A stretch of 64,000 nt of DNA. It comes from Pseudidiomarina gelatinasegens (GTDB lineage: Bacteria > Pseudomonadota > Gammaproteobacteria > Enterobacterales > Alteromonadaceae). Under the pieces are notes generated by a model that saw only the letters and a program-made list of their open reading frames with translations, ran no database searches and was not told where the DNA came from. The position numbers and the translations under genes were made by a program. The stretch spans positions 62,001-126,000 of the forward strand of contig NZ_RSFE01000005.1 of the NCBI RefSeq assembly GCF_004025325.1. Direction: 5' to 3'. Position 1 is the stretch's first letter; the number at the start of each line of letters is the position of its first letter. Below are positions 37,120 to 49,844 of the stretch, piece after piece.

Positions 37120-38426
37120 CGCAAAATAACCTACGCCCGGGCGCCGAAAGTCGTGCTGTAGCTGCACAAGCAGTGTTTCAGGTGATTGAGCAAGGCCGTT
37201 CATTAAGTCAGGCATTACCTGAATTAAACCGCAAGCTTTCAGTACGTGACCGTGGCATGGCACAAGCGCTGGCATATGGTGTTTTGCGCCACCTACCCCA
37301 ATTGAATTTTTTTATCGGCGCACTGGTCGCGAAACCGTTAAAAGGCGAGTTGAAGATTTTACATTCGCTGCTTCTGGTTGGCGCGTATCAACTAACCTAC
37401 ATGGGTTCAGCTGAACACGCGGCGGTTTCAGCAACCGTAGATGCAGCAGTACTACTAAAACGCAGTAAACAAAAAGGTTTAGTTAACGGTGTACTGCGCA
37501 GCTTGCAGCGTCAATTGCCGCAATTGCAAACTCAACTGCAACAAAAGCCGGCCCTTACGCACGGGCATCCGCGCTGGCTAGCTGATCGTATTCAAAGCCA
37601 GTATGCAGATAAAGCAACAACGATTATGGCTGCCAACAATGCACAAGCGCCCATGTGGCTGCGTATCAATTTGCAGCACACCAATCGTGACAGCTATTTG
37701 GCCCTACTCGATGAGGCTGGCATTGCCGCGCATGCCGACTCACCACTTGCCAGCGCTATTTGCTTAGAACAAGCCGTGGATGTGCAAAGCCTGCCGCACT
37801 TTAACGATGGCTGGGTTTCGGTGCAGGATATTGCAGCGCAACATGCAGCCTGGTTACTTGATGCCCAAGCGGGTGAATCGGTGCTCGATTGTTGTGCGGC
37901 ACCGGGCGGAAAAACCGCTCACATTCTCGAACAACAGCCGACTATAAAGATGCTTGCGATTGACTCTGACCCGCAGCGCCTGCAACGTGTACACGACAAC
38001 TTAACCCGATTACAGCTGAACGCCGATGTCAAAGCCGCTGATGCGAGCAATGTGAATGCATGGTGGCATGGTGAGTTGTTTGATCGCATATTACTTGATG
38101 CGCCGTGCTCGGCTACTGGCGTGATTCGTCGCCATCCAGACATTAAATGGCTACGCCGTGACAGCGACATTGCGGATTTAGCGCGCACGCAGCAAAAGAT
38201 ATTGGATGCCCTGTGGCCAACGTTAAAGCCAGGCGGTACCCTTCTTTATGCAACTTGTTCTATACTGGCGGAAGAAAATACACAGCAAATAGAAGCATTT
38301 AAAAAGCGCCATGCTGACGCTATTGCCGTTGCAACCAACCCCAATGGCGCAGTAGAGTGGCAATGGTTGCCTGGCGACTTTGACGGTGACGGTTTCTATT
38401 ACGCAAAACTGGAAAAACGCAGATGA
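37116..38426 (+). CDS. rsmB: 16S rRNA m5C967 methyltransferase RsmB (Sun)
   Basis: 436 residues. N-terminal NusB-like RNA-binding domain ([21 protein letters not shown]), then an AdoMet-dependent methyltransferase: [14 protein letters not shown] (motif I), [18 protein letters not shown] (catalytic cysteine region) and ATCSIL (second catalytic cysteine). Overlaps fmt and trkA by 4 bases each. The order fmt-rsmB-trkA is the classic gammaproteobacterial one. Confidence 0.96.
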   Translation: MTQNNLRPGAESRAVAAQAVFQVIEQGRSLSQALPELNRKLSVRDRGMAQALAYGVLRHLPQLNFFIGALVAKPLKGELKILHSLLLVGAYQLTYMGSAEHAAVSATVDAAVLLKRSKQKGLVNGVLRSLQRQLPQLQTQLQQKPALTHGHPRWLADRIQSQYADKATTIMAANNAQAPMWLRINLQHTNRDSYLALLDEAGIAAHADSPLASAICLEQAVDVQSLPHFNDGWVSVQDIAAQHAAWLLDAQAGESVLDCCAAPGGKTAHILEQQPTIKMLAIDSDPQRLQRVHDNLTRLQLNADVKAADASNVNAWWHGELFDRILLDAPCSATGVIRRHPDIKWLRRDSDIADLARTQQKILDALWPTLKPGGTLLYATCSILAEENTQQIEAFKKRHADAIAVATNPNGAVEWQWLPGDFDGDGFYYAKLEKRR

Positions 38427-39799
38427 AAATAGTGATTCTTGGTGGTGGACAAGTCGGCGGTACGTTAGCTGAAAACTTAGTTGGCGAAGACAACGATATT
38501 ACGGTTGTTGACACTGATTCGACACGCCTTGAGTCTCTGGCCGAGCTGCATGATATTCGCACTATTGAGGGGCACGCATCGCACCCGCGCGTATTGCGCC
38601 AAGCCGGCTGCGAAGACGCAGACATGCTGATTGCTGTAACCCCTAGCGATGAAACCAACATGTTGGCGTGTCAGATTGCCTACACCTTATATCGCACGCC
38701 GAAACGAATCGCCCGTATTCGCTCAGAAGAATACAGCGATTACAAAGATAAACTGTTCCACAAAGACGACATTCCTGTTGATCATCTGATTTCACCAGAG
38801 CAGCAGGTTACCGATTACATTAAACGGCTGGTTGATTATCCTGGCGCTCTACAGGTTATGGAATTTGCCGGCGGCCGCGCCAGCTTGGTTGCGGTACGAG
38901 CTTATTACGGCGGTAAGTTAGTTGGCCACGCGATTTCTACGCTTAAAAGCCACATGCCGAATGTTGAAACGCGCGTCGCAGCCATATTTCGTCAAGGACA
39001 AGCCATCAAGCCAATGGGCACAACCATTATTGAGGCTGGTGACGAAATTTTCTTCATTGCCGATACCCGCTATGTGCGCATGGTGATGGAAGAAATGCAA
39101 AAACTTGAACATCAGTACCGTCGAATTATGATTGCTGGCGGCGGTAATGTGGGGGCAGGCTTAGCCGCACGATTGGAAGAAAACCACCGCGTTAAGCTAA
39201 TTGAGCGCAATAAAGAACGTGCCGAAATGCTTAATGAGAGTTTGCAAAATACCACGATTCTCCACGGCGACGCCTCCGATGAGCGCTTGCTCACTGAAGA
39301 ACACATTGAAGACATGGATGTGTTTATTGCGGTAACCAACGACGATGAAGCCAACATTATGTCGGCGATGTTGGCTAAGAAACTCGGCGCTAAGAAAACC
39401 ATGGTGCTGATTCAGCGCCAAGCCTATGTTGATTTGGTGCAAGACAATGTTATAGATATTGCTATTTCGCCGCAACGCGCGACAGTCTCTGCGTTACTCT
39501 CCCTGATACGCAAAGGCGACATAGTGAATGCTTACTCACTGCGAAAAGGCGCTGCTGAAGCTATTGAAGCCATCGCTCACGGCGACGAAAAGACCTCAAA
39601 AGTAATTGGTAAAACCATTGATGAGATTAAACTTCCGCCGGGTACCACTATCGGTGCCATTGTGCGCGGTAATGAAGTTTTGATCGCGCATGACGATACC
39701 GTATTGCAGGCAGATGACCACGTTATTCTATTTTTAGTGGATAAAAAATACATTCGCGAAGTAGAACGTCTGTTCCAACCAAGCGCCCTGTTCTTCTAA
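38423..39799 (+). CDS. trkA: Trk K+ uptake regulatory protein TrkA
   Basis: 458 residues, peripheral membrane regulator of Trk potassium uptake. Two tandem RCK units: [18 protein letters not shown] at the start and [18 protein letters not shown] near residue 233 (Rossmann NAD-binding), each with a TrkA_C part. It is last in the def operon. Its partner TrkH is the convergent gene immediately downstream. Confidence 0.97.
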   Translation: MKIVILGGGQVGGTLAENLVGEDNDITVVDTDSTRLESLAELHDIRTIEGHASHPRVLRQAGCEDADMLIAVTPSDETNMLACQIAYTLYRTPKRIARIRSEEYSDYKDKLFHKDDIPVDHLISPEQQVTDYIKRLVDYPGALQVMEFAGGRASLVAVRAYYGGKLVGHAISTLKSHMPNVETRVAAIFRQGQAIKPMGTTIIEAGDEIFFIADTRYVRMVMEEMQKLEHQYRRIMIAGGGNVGAGLAARLEENHRVKLIERNKERAEMLNESLQNTTILHGDASDERLLTEEHIEDMDVFIAVTNDDEANIMSAMLAKKLGAKKTMVLIQRQAYVDLVQDNVIDIAISPQRATVSALLSLIRKGDIVNAYSLRKGAAEAIEAIAHGDEKTSKVIGKTIDEIKLPPGTTIGAIVRGNEVLIAHDDTVLQADDHVILFLVDKKYIREVERLFQPSALFF

Positions 39800-39805
39800 C
39801 AGGGC
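39785..39805. terminator. Hairpin at the trkA/trkH junction
   Basis: GCCCTGTT-CTTCT-AACAGGGC is a perfect eight-pair stem spanning the trkA stop codon, between convergent trkA and trkH. There is no real T-run on either side, so it may be a weak terminator or an mRNA 3' end stabiliser. Confidence 0.45.
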
Positions 39806-39807
39806 TG

Positions 39808-41259
39808 TTAACTGCGCCAAAATGTGGGCGTTAGCAGTACCAATATAGTGAATACTTCCAAGCGTCCAAATAACATCGCAACCACCAACAGCCACTTAGC
39901 TGTGTCGGAAATCTCAGCGTAATTTGCGGCCACTTCACCAAGACCTGGGCCAAGGTTGTTCAGGCACGCAGCCGTTGCGGAAAATGCCGTGATGTCATCC
40001 AACCCCGTCGCCAACAAGCCCAGCATAATCACCACGAAAACTAAGGCATAAGCCGCAAAAAAACCCCATACCGCTTCGACGACTCGCGGCGGTACAATGC
40101 GCTTGCCGAGCTTCACGGAATACATACCTTGCGGATGCACAAGTCGGTTCAGTTCGCGTACGCCCTGACGGAAAAGCAATAGCACGCGTACAACTTTGAG
40201 CCCCCCAGCCGTTGAGCTGGCACACCCGCCAATAAAGCTGGCGAAAATGAGTAAGATAGGCAGAAATAGTGGCCAAGACGCAAAGTCCGTGGTGGCAAAA
40301 CCTGCGGTGGTACTAATAGAAACCGATTGGAATAAGGCCTGATTGAACGCTATTTCGGTTGTATCGAACACTTTGTGCACCAATACCGTCATAAACACGA
40401 TAACAACCAAAACAGTTTGAATAAGTATAAACCCGCGAACCTCTGGATCTCGGAAATAGCTCCACAAAGAACGTCCAGTGATTGACGCGTAATGCACTGC
40501 GAAGTTAATTGATGACAGCAGCAAGAAAACCACACAAATCATATTAATGGTGGCGCTATCAAAGTAGCCCATACTGGCATCGTAGGTACTGAAACCGCCT
40601 ACCGCGATGGTCGAAAATGCATGACTAATGGCATCAAACCACCCCATGCCAGCAAGCTTATAGGCAAAGGTACACACCAGAGTTAACGCGACATAAATAT
40701 ACCAAAGGTGTTTCGCCGTATCGGCAATGCGGGGGGTCATTTTTGCGTCTTTTAGCGGCCCCGGAATTTCCGCGCGATAAAGCTGCATGCCACCGATGCC
40801 TAACATCGGCAGTATAGCTACAGCTAACACGATGATACCCATACCGCCGAGCCATTGCAGTTGCTGACGATAAAACAAAATACTATGCGGTAAATGCTCA
40901 ATGCCAGTTAATATTGTGGCGCCCGTGGTGGTTAAACCCGAAAATGATTCAAACGCGGCATCGGTAATCGACAGTGGCACTTCAGCGGTAAACCAAAAGG
41001 GTAAAATACCCACCGAGCCCAGTACCGTCCAGAAGAGCACCGTGAGCAAAAAGCCGTCGCGAACTTTTAGATCTGAACGCTCATTGCGGTTTGGATACCA
41101 AACCAAAAAGCCTACAGTAATACTCACTATGAACGACAACAGGAACGCAACACCGCCACCGTCTTCATAGATAAGTGCCACAATACCTGGCGGTATTAGG
41201 GTGGCACTAAACAAACATATTAATAGTCCAAGAATGCGAAGAATGCCGCGAAAGCGCAC
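39808..41259 (-). CDS. trkH: Trk K+ uptake channel TrkH
   Basis: 483 residues, GTG start. Integral-membrane K+ channel with four pore-loop repeats; SGLTTTGATIL, AFSTIAVGGFSTYDAS, VSISTTAGFATTDF and the last repeat near AACLNNLGPGLGEV carry the filter glycines. Works with TrkA, the convergent neighbour. GAGGA lies 7 bases before the GTG. The start overlaps the stop of the yigZ-like gene by one base, so the minus-strand genes slt-yigZ-trkH are coupled. Confidence 0.96.
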   Translation of the reverse strand: MRFRGILRILGLLICLFSATLIPPGIVALIYEDGGGVAFLLSFIVSITVGFLVWYPNRNERSDLKVRDGFLLTVLFWTVLGSVGILPFWFTAEVPLSITDAAFESFSGLTTTGATILTGIEHLPHSILFYRQQLQWLGGMGIIVLAVAILPMLGIGGMQLYRAEIPGPLKDAKMTPRIADTAKHLWYIYVALTLVCTFAYKLAGMGWFDAISHAFSTIAVGGFSTYDASMGYFDSATINMICVVFLLLSSINFAVHYASITGRSLWSYFRDPEVRGFILIQTVLVVIVFMTVLVHKVFDTTEIAFNQALFQSVSISTTAGFATTDFASWPLFLPILLIFASFIGGCASSTAGGLKVVRVLLLFRQGVRELNRLVHPQGMYSVKLGKRIVPPRVVEAVWGFFAAYALVFVVIMLGLLATGLDDITAFSATAACLNNLGPGLGEVAANYAEISDTAKWLLVVAMLFGRLEVFTILVLLTPTFWRS

Positions 41260-41879
41260 TAGGAGTCCTCATTTATAATTGTTAGTGCTACGCGCCCATG
41301 CGTAGCGTTTTTTATTTCGGTTTTGAGTTCTAAGGCTGTTTCCGCCACAACGGCGAGTTGTGCAGCAATGCGTTCTGCAAATTCCTGCTGTTCAATTTGG
41401 GCATGATAACGCTGCAACACATGTGAAATCACATTTTCATCTGCGTAATCGTAGTTTATCTGTGCCGCTTTGCGTAGTATTTTTTCTTGTGTTGGCAGAA
41501 CCTTAAGCACTTCAGCGGTAGCTTGGCTGTAAGCACGCTGTAAGCCGCCAGTGCCCAACTTGGTGCCACCAAAATATCGTATCACCACCGCCGAAACCTC
41601 ACCAATACCACTGCTTTGTAGCACATTAAACATTGGCTTCCCAGCTGTTCCCGATGGTTCGCCGTCATCACTCATCGCGTATTTCTGGCTATCATTCGGT
41701 GCGCCCCATAGTGCAGCCGAACAATAATGGCTTGCCGCAGGCCACTGCTGCTGACACGCTTGAATATGTTGTTGATGCTCTTGTGCGGAACAAACCTGCC
41801 GTACCGAGGCAATAAAACGGCTGTTTTTAACCACGATTTCTGTTTCTGCAACGCCAACTGGCACCAAGTATCCGCTCAT
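41259..41879 (-). CDS. yigZ: YigZ/IMPACT family protein
   Basis: 206 residues. The opening MSGYLVPVGVAETEIVVKNS, SDDGEPSGTAGKPMFNVLQ and IRYFGGTKLGTGGLQRAYSQA are the IMPACT family signature (YigZ in E. coli). Function in bacteria is not well settled. Start at 41879 has AGGAAAG upstream; an earlier frame from 41999 reaches into the lytic transglycosylase gene and is rejected. In E. coli yigZ is also next to trkH. Confidence 0.92.
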   Translation of the reverse strand: MSGYLVPVGVAETEIVVKNSRFIASVRQVCSAQEHQQHIQACQQQWPAASHYCSAALWGAPNDSQKYAMSDDGEPSGTAGKPMFNVLQSSGIGEVSAVVIRYFGGTKLGTGGLQRAYSQATAEVLKVLPTQEKILRKAAQINYDYADENVISHVLQRYHAQIEQQEFAERIAAQLAVVAETALELKTEIKNATHGRVALTIINEDS

Positions 41880-41886
41880 GACTTTC

Positions 41887-43860
41887 CTATTGTTTGGGCC
41901 CAGCAATACTAATCTGCATGGGCACCAGCTCGCCAAATACATCAGCTTGCTGGTTCTCATTACGCAAGGTGCGATAAATCTGTTGGTAAGCCAGCACATT
42001 TTTTACGTAATTCCGCGTTTCTGCGTAGGGTATAAGTTCCACCCATCGGTCAGCTTCAAGCGGTTGGGCTGGCAGCCAATCATAAACGCGATAAATACCT
42101 GCATTGTAAGCTGCTGTGGCTAACAACCAGTTGTTCCCTAAACGCCGCTGTAAATCAGCTAGGTAGCGCGTACCTAAGCGAATATTGTACGAGGCGTTAA
42201 ACAGCTCGTGGGTGCTTACGTCACGCCGCTCAACCAAATTCGCGGTAGCGGGCAGCAGTTGCATAAGCCCATAAGCTCCGGCATGAGAGCGCGCATCATC
42301 ACGAAAAGCACTTTCACGCCGAGACACGGCCAACGCCCAGTTTACATCTATTTCTGCTGCATCCGAAAAGCGCTGGTGATCGTCCATGTAGGCTTCTGGA
42401 AAGCGCTGAGCAATCGCGTCATATTCACCCAACTTACCGAGCGTATAAATGGCTTGATCATGCCAACCCCAGTCGCTGGCAATCATCGCTAATGCGCGCT
42501 GGTCGGCGAGCGGAACATGCTCAAGTAATGCATTCCATTCGCGTCGCGCATCAAGATCGCGATCTAATGCGCGTAGTTCGAAAGCTCGCTGAACTCCAGG
42601 CAACTGACTCACTCGGTTTAGGTGTTCCGGATCTATTACCATGGGCTCTTTAGTCAGCGTTAACGGTTGATCTAACTGAGCCGCTGCGAGAAATCCATAA
42701 TAGCTGCGCTCTTGCGCAACGCGCTGCCAAACCTGCTTGGCCACTTGCTCATGACCGAGAGCTTGCAAAGCGCGGGCGAACCAATACTGCCACTGGCCTG
42801 ATTCCCGCTGGGCATCTGGCAGCCGCGGAACAAGCCCCATGACTTGCACCCAAGCCCCCTGCCGCAACCATTCAGCCAACTGCCAATGCAAGGTTACATC
42901 TGTGTGTTCGGTCGGATCAAGCCGCGCCAACCAGCGGCCTGCTTGTTCATGCCCTTTTAAACTGAGTGCAACGGCAAATGTTTGGCGTAACTGCAGATAT
43001 TGCTCAGCAGAAAAATTGATATGGGTCGGCAAGGCGTCTATCACTCGAAGCGCTACGTCTGGGTCACGCCAAATCAAGCGCCCAAGGCCATACGCAACAA
43101 TTTGCGTTTCGTGCGCAGGATAATCGCCAGAAAGCCACTTCGTATCAGCAATTTGACTTGGGTCACGCCGCACGCGCCGGTAGTGCTCTGCCAAGTAATG
43201 CATTGGCTGCGGCAGCATTTTTTGCAAGTAAGGAATGAGCGTATGCTGGCCCCCTTCTGCAGCCAACGCAATCCGCTCCCAAACCATGTCATCGGTGCGC
43301 AATCCAGCGTTTTGCCACGCTTCAAGCACGGGGTCACAGGCATCGGGAAGTGACTCACCCGTAAGCCAAATATCATTAACCAAGCGCAGTATAGGCTTAG
43401 TCTCACCCTTTCCCGTTGCCAACTGTGCGTAGATTGCAAAACACTGATGGCGAGTTGACCCCGGCGCATCGTAGTCGCGTAAGAACTGTTCGTAATGATG
43501 CCCCGCCATCAATTTATCAAGCCACATAGCTCGCGTCTGCCACTCCAGTGGCGACTGCGGGTGGGCCTGCAAGAAACTTAGCACTTCAGCGTCTTGTTCG
43601 GGTTGCGCAAATTGACGCAAGTAAAAGGCATCTAGATAAGCGGCTAGCGGATAGTTTTCTAGTGCTTCGCGAAGACGCTGATAGTCGTCAAGCTGACGCC
43701 GCTTTAACGCAATTTCAGCTTCGAGGAAGAGTTCCCGTTGTTGCACGCGCACATCTATATCGGCATTTTCGGCTGAACGGGCTTGAATTACACCTGTCAT
43801 ACCAATTACCGCAACAATTCCGAGCGTTAGATACCGCAAACCATCATTTAACTTCGACAT
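41887..43860 (-). CDS. slt: Soluble lytic murein transglycosylase (Slt70-like)
   Basis: 657 residues. N-terminal signal anchor or signal peptide (LTLGIVAVIGMTGVIQA), a long superhelical region of short helices (the U and L rings), and a C-terminal SLT domain: catalytic E516 in RRESAFRDD, then AGAYGLMQLLPATA and ATAAYNAG. Cleaves peptidoglycan glycan strands to 1,6-anhydro products. Upstream of yigZ and trkH on the same strand with 7- and 1-base spacing. Length is close to E. coli Slt70 (645). Confidence 0.93.
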   Translation of the reverse strand: MSKLNDGLRYLTLGIVAVIGMTGVIQARSAENADIDVRVQQRELFLEAEIALKRRQLDDYQRLREALENYPLAAYLDAFYLRQFAQPEQDAEVLSFLQAHPQSPLEWQTRAMWLDKLMAGHHYEQFLRDYDAPGSTRHQCFAIYAQLATGKGETKPILRLVNDIWLTGESLPDACDPVLEAWQNAGLRTDDMVWERIALAAEGGQHTLIPYLQKMLPQPMHYLAEHYRRVRRDPSQIADTKWLSGDYPAHETQIVAYGLGRLIWRDPDVALRVIDALPTHINFSAEQYLQLRQTFAVALSLKGHEQAGRWLARLDPTEHTDVTLHWQLAEWLRQGAWVQVMGLVPRLPDAQRESGQWQYWFARALQALGHEQVAKQVWQRVAQERSYYGFLAAAQLDQPLTLTKEPMVIDPEHLNRVSQLPGVQRAFELRALDRDLDARREWNALLEHVPLADQRALAMIASDWGWHDQAIYTLGKLGEYDAIAQRFPEAYMDDHQRFSDAAEIDVNWALAVSRRESAFRDDARSHAGAYGLMQLLPATANLVERRDVSTHELFNASYNIRLGTRYLADLQRRLGNNWLLATAAYNAGIYRVYDWLPAQPLEADRWVELIPYAETRNYVKNVLAYQQIYRTLRNENQQADVFGELVPMQISIAGPKQ

Positions 43861-43862
43861 AA

Positions 43863-43880
43863 TTCAAACGCACGTTTAAA
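43863..43880. promoter_or_regulatory. PsrA-like operator upstream of fadBA
   Basis: TTCAAACGCACGTTTAAA fits the PsrA consensus (C/G)AAAC-N2-4-GTTT(G/C) with one mismatch at the end. PsrA, a TetR-type fatty-acid-responsive repressor, controls fad genes in many Gammaproteobacteria outside the enterics. The site lies about 105 bases before fadB. The psrA gene itself is not in the window. Confidence 0.55.
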
Positions 43881-43986
43881 AAACCATTGAAAAATTGCCC
43901 TAATAAGGCCAAACTCTAGGGCGACTATAAGAACCACTTTAACCGAAAGCAATCTGATTATCAGTAAACGCTTAAGGAGACCGAAT

Positions 43987-47321
<3,335 letters not shown>

Positions 47322-47328
47322 GTAAAAA

Positions 47329-47453
47329 ACGTTGTTCGTGCGCTCGCTAGAGCGAGCTGTTGGTCCGTGCTTCGCACTGTTCGTATTTCGAATAGTAAGC
47401 GAAGCTTACGGACGAACAGTGAACGAAGTGAACGTACGAATAACGAGTAACGC
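47329..47453. repeat. GTTCGT-rich palindromic intergenic repeat, copy 2
   Basis: Contains GCTCGCT-AG-AGCGAGC (47342-47357), GTGC-TTC-GCAC, GTAAGC-GAA-GCTTAC and paired GTTCGT/ACGAAC blocks, ending ACGAATAACGAGTAACGC. Shares TTCGAATAGT, GGACGAAC and ACGAATAACG with the copy at 5213-5288. It lies between fadA and the convergent tusA gene. Confidence 0.7.
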
Positions 47454-47461
47454 TTTTGGTT

Positions 47462-47698
47462 TTAAAGGCCTTTGCGGATTAGGTAGCGATAAGGCTTACT
47501 TTCTGTTTCTGCCAGCAATAATTCATGATCCATAAAACGGCAGAAGCTTGGAATGTCTCGTGTTGTTGCTGGATCATCAGCAATAACCTCAAGCGTGTCA
47601 CCAGGGTTTAGCTTGCGCATTGTTAAGCGCAGCAGCATCACCGGTTCTGGACACCGTAGCCCCAATGTATCGAGCTGAGAAGTCGCTTCACCTGTCAT
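47462..47698 (-). CDS. tusA: Sulfurtransferase TusA family protein
   Basis: 78 residues. TusA takes persulfide sulfur from IscS and passes it on for 2-thiouridine in tRNA. The sulfur-carrying Cys is C16 in [41 protein letters not shown] matches the family. Start at 47698 (GGGAAAC site) is preferred over 47734, which would extend into repeat-like sequence. Downstream of the acetyltransferase gene on the same strand. Confidence 0.9.
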   Translation of the reverse strand: MTGEATSQLDTLGLRCPEPVMLLRLTMRKLNPGDTLEVIADDPATTRDIPSFCRFMDHELLLAETESKPYRYLIRKGL

Positions 47699-47711
47699 GC
47701 TCTGTTTCCCG

Positions 47712-47743
47712 TTCCACGAATAACGAGTAACCAATAACGCCTA
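47712..47743. repeat. Partial palindromic repeat motif upstream of tusA
   Basis: CGTTCCACGAATAACGAGTA and CCAATAACGCC repeat the terminal words of the element at 47329-47453 (ACGAATAACGAGTAACGC). It looks like a fragment of the same repeat family in the tusA leader. Confidence 0.45.
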
Positions 47744-47750
47744 AGGTCGG

Positions 47751-48230
47751 TTACAGGTATTTCTGCCAAAACTCTGCGTTACCCATTTCCGCATCAAGTT
47801 GGTAAGGTTTAAAACCAAACTTTTCATAGGCGACTTTCGCCGGCTCGTTGCCTTGGATAACTTCCAGTGTCAATTTGCAGCAGCCACGGAATTGCGCCAA
47901 AGTTTCTACTTCCTGAAGTAGACGCTTGGCAATGCCTTGACCACGAAAATCTTTGATCACAGCAATATCGTGAATGTTCATCACCGGTTTTGCTGCGAAC
48001 GTCGAAAAACCTTCAACGCAATTAGCAAGACCAACGGGTTGGTCGTCAACAAAAGCCAAAATAGAAAACACATGGTCACGCTTAGCCATCTCGTCAATAA
48101 GATTAGCGCGAGTGCTTTCTGGTAGAGCTTCGCCACCGCCCATAGGGTCTTGTGCGTAATCGTCCAGCATATCTACTACCGCTTGGCGGTGTTTCGGGTT
48201 GGTATAATCGGCAAGCACAATTTCTAACAT
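47751..48230 (-). CDS. GNAT family N-acetyltransferase
   Basis: 159 residues, one GNAT domain. The acetyl-CoA loop is RGQGIAKRLL (R/QxxGxG/A), preceded by NIHDIAVIKDFRG; CKLTLEVIQGNEPAKVAYEKFGF follows, typical of the fold. Substrate unknown. Same strand as tusA and tag, with short gaps, so possibly one operon. Confidence 0.87.
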   Translation of the reverse strand: MLEIVLADYTNPKHRQAVVDMLDDYAQDPMGGGEALPESTRANLIDEMAKRDHVFSILAFVDDQPVGLANCVEGFSTFAAKPVMNIHDIAVIKDFRGQGIAKRLLQEVETLAQFRGCCKLTLEVIQGNEPAKVAYEKFGFKPYQLDAEMGNAEFWQKYL

Positions 48231-48242
48231 GACAAACTCATT

Positions 48243-48836
48243 TTAAAGTGAAAAACGACGCATAGCTTCGCTTGTTGGTTCATGGCAGTGGCAATTGACG
48301 ACATGGTCGTTCACCATGCCCACCGCCTGCATAAAGGCATAACAAATGGTTGTGCCAACAAAGTTAAAACCTGCTTTTTTTAAGGCTTTCGCCATATTAT
48401 CAGAAACTTTATCTGATGTGGGGATATCACCACCCTGCCGAGCGAATATTCGCGGCTGTCCGTCGCTAAATCCCCACAAGAATTCGTTAAATTCGATACC
48501 TTGCTCTCGCAGGTTCAGGTAGGCTCGCGCATTTTTGAATATTGACTCGATTTTTAATCGATTGCGAATAATTCCCGCGTTATGCATGAGCTCGGTTCTG
48601 TAGGTTTCAGGGAGTTGAACAATTTGCTCCGGATCGAATCCACAAAAGGCCTTTTCGTAATTGGCTTGCTTGCGTAATATCGTAATCCAACTTAAGCCCG
48701 CCTGTTGGCCATCCAAACACAACTTTGCGAACAGCTCTTGGCTGTCAGCAACCGGCCGCCCCCACACGGTATCATGGTAATGAATATAGTCTGGGCTTGA
48801 GCCGCACCAACTACAGCGGTTAATTGTTTCACTCAT
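48243..48836 (-). CDS. tag: DNA-3-methyladenine glycosylase I
   Basis: 197 residues. Removes 3-methyladenine from DNA. The zinc and damage-binding N-terminus RCSWCGSSPDYIHYHDTVWGRPV, LCLDGQQAGLSWITILRKQANYEKAF and the C-terminal VGTTICYAFMQAVGMVNDH are diagnostic. Start at 48836 fits E. coli Tag and has an AGGAT site; the longer frame from 48920 would overlap the glyQ start. Divergent from glyQ. Confidence 0.94.
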   Translation of the reverse strand: MSETINRCSWCGSSPDYIHYHDTVWGRPVADSQELFAKLCLDGQQAGLSWITILRKQANYEKAFCGFDPEQIVQLPETYRTELMHNAGIIRNRLKIESIFKNARAYLNLREQGIEFNEFLWGFSDGQPRIFARQGGDIPTSDKVSDNMAKALKKAGFNFVGTTICYAFMQAVGMVNDHVVNCHCHEPTSEAMRRFSL

Positions 48837-48873
48837 TTCGCACGGTATCCTGTAACCTCGCTTCAACACAGGG

Positions 48874-48879
48874 TATAAT
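48874..48879 (+). promoter_or_regulatory. Likely -10 box of glyQ promoter
   Basis: TATAAT in the short gap between divergent tag and glyQ, 40 bases before the glyQ ATG. The matching -35 (TGTAAC at 48851-48856, 17-base spacer) is weak. Confidence 0.4.
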
Positions 48880-48918
48880 TTACGCCAATTTGGTTTAGAA
48901 ATCAGCATGAGATGACGC

Positions 48919-49833
48919 ATGGCTAGCTACGACGTAAAAACGTTTCAAGGGCTCATTCTTGCCCTACAGGATTACTGGGCGCAACAAGGGTGCGCGGTTG
49001 TCCAACCGTTGGACATGGAGGTTGGTGCTGGCACCTTCCATCCTATGACATTCTTGCGCTCTATCGGTCCTGAGCCGGCAAGCTTTGCGTACGTTCAGCC
49101 ATGCCGACGCCCAACCGACGGTCGTTATGGTGAAAACCCGAACCGGCTGCAACATTATTATCAGTTCCAGGTGCTATTAAAGCCATCGCCTGACAATATT
49201 CAGGAGCTCTATCTTGGCTCGCTGGAAATGCTTGGCTTCGATCCGTTGGTGCATGACATTCGCTTTGTAGAGGATAACTGGGAATCGCCAACCCTCGGTG
49301 CATGGGGATTGGGCTGGGAAGTCTGGTTAAATGGCATGGAAGTGACACAGTTCACCTACTTTCAGCAAGTTGGCGGCATCGAATGCAAGCCAGTTGCTGG
49401 CGAAATCACGTACGGCCTTGAGCGCTTAGCCATGTACATTCAGGGCGTTGATAGCATTTATGATCTGGTTTGGACTGATGGTCCACGTGGAAAAATTCTG
49501 TATGGTGATGTGTTTCATCAAAACGAAGTTGAACAGTCTACCTATAATTTCGAGCATGCTGATGTGGATGTATTGTTTGGGCGTTTTGACTCCTGTGAAA
49601 AGGAATGTGAGCACTTACTATCGGTAAACTTACCTCTACCAGCTTATGAACAAGTTATGCGTGCTTCGCATGCATTTAACTTACTGGACGCTCGTCATGC
49701 AATTTCCGTGACCGAACGTCAACGCTATATTCTTCGCGTTCGCACCATGGCAAAGGGTTGTGCAGAAGCTTATTACGCTGCCCGCGAAGCGCTAGGTTTT
49801 CCGCTTGCGCAGTCCAATCAAGAAGTACAGTAA
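48919..49833 (+). CDS. glyQ: Glycyl-tRNA synthetase alpha subunit
   Basis: 304 residues. Catalytic subunit of the bacterial alpha2-beta2 GlyRS; charges tRNA-Gly. [62 protein letters not shown] and FTYFQQVGG are its class II signatures. glyS follows 11 bases after its stop. Confidence 0.98.
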   Translation: MASYDVKTFQGLILALQDYWAQQGCAVVQPLDMEVGAGTFHPMTFLRSIGPEPASFAYVQPCRRPTDGRYGENPNRLQHYYQFQVLLKPSPDNIQELYLGSLEMLGFDPLVHDIRFVEDNWESPTLGAWGLGWEVWLNGMEVTQFTYFQQVGGIECKPVAGEITYGLERLAMYIQGVDSIYDLVWTDGPRGKILYGDVFHQNEVEQSTYNFEHADVDVLFGRFDSCEKECEHLLSVNLPLPAYEQVMRASHAFNLLDARHAISVTERQRYILRVRTMAKGCAEAYYAAREALGFPLAQSNQEVQ

Positions 49834-49844
49834 GGAGCTTAACC

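Noticed and set aside
49479-49494. Further parS site in glyQ (TGGTCCACGTGGAAAA)
   Set aside because: Two mismatches to the 16-mer and it encodes the conserved glyQ DGPRGK motif, so it is best explained by protein constraint.
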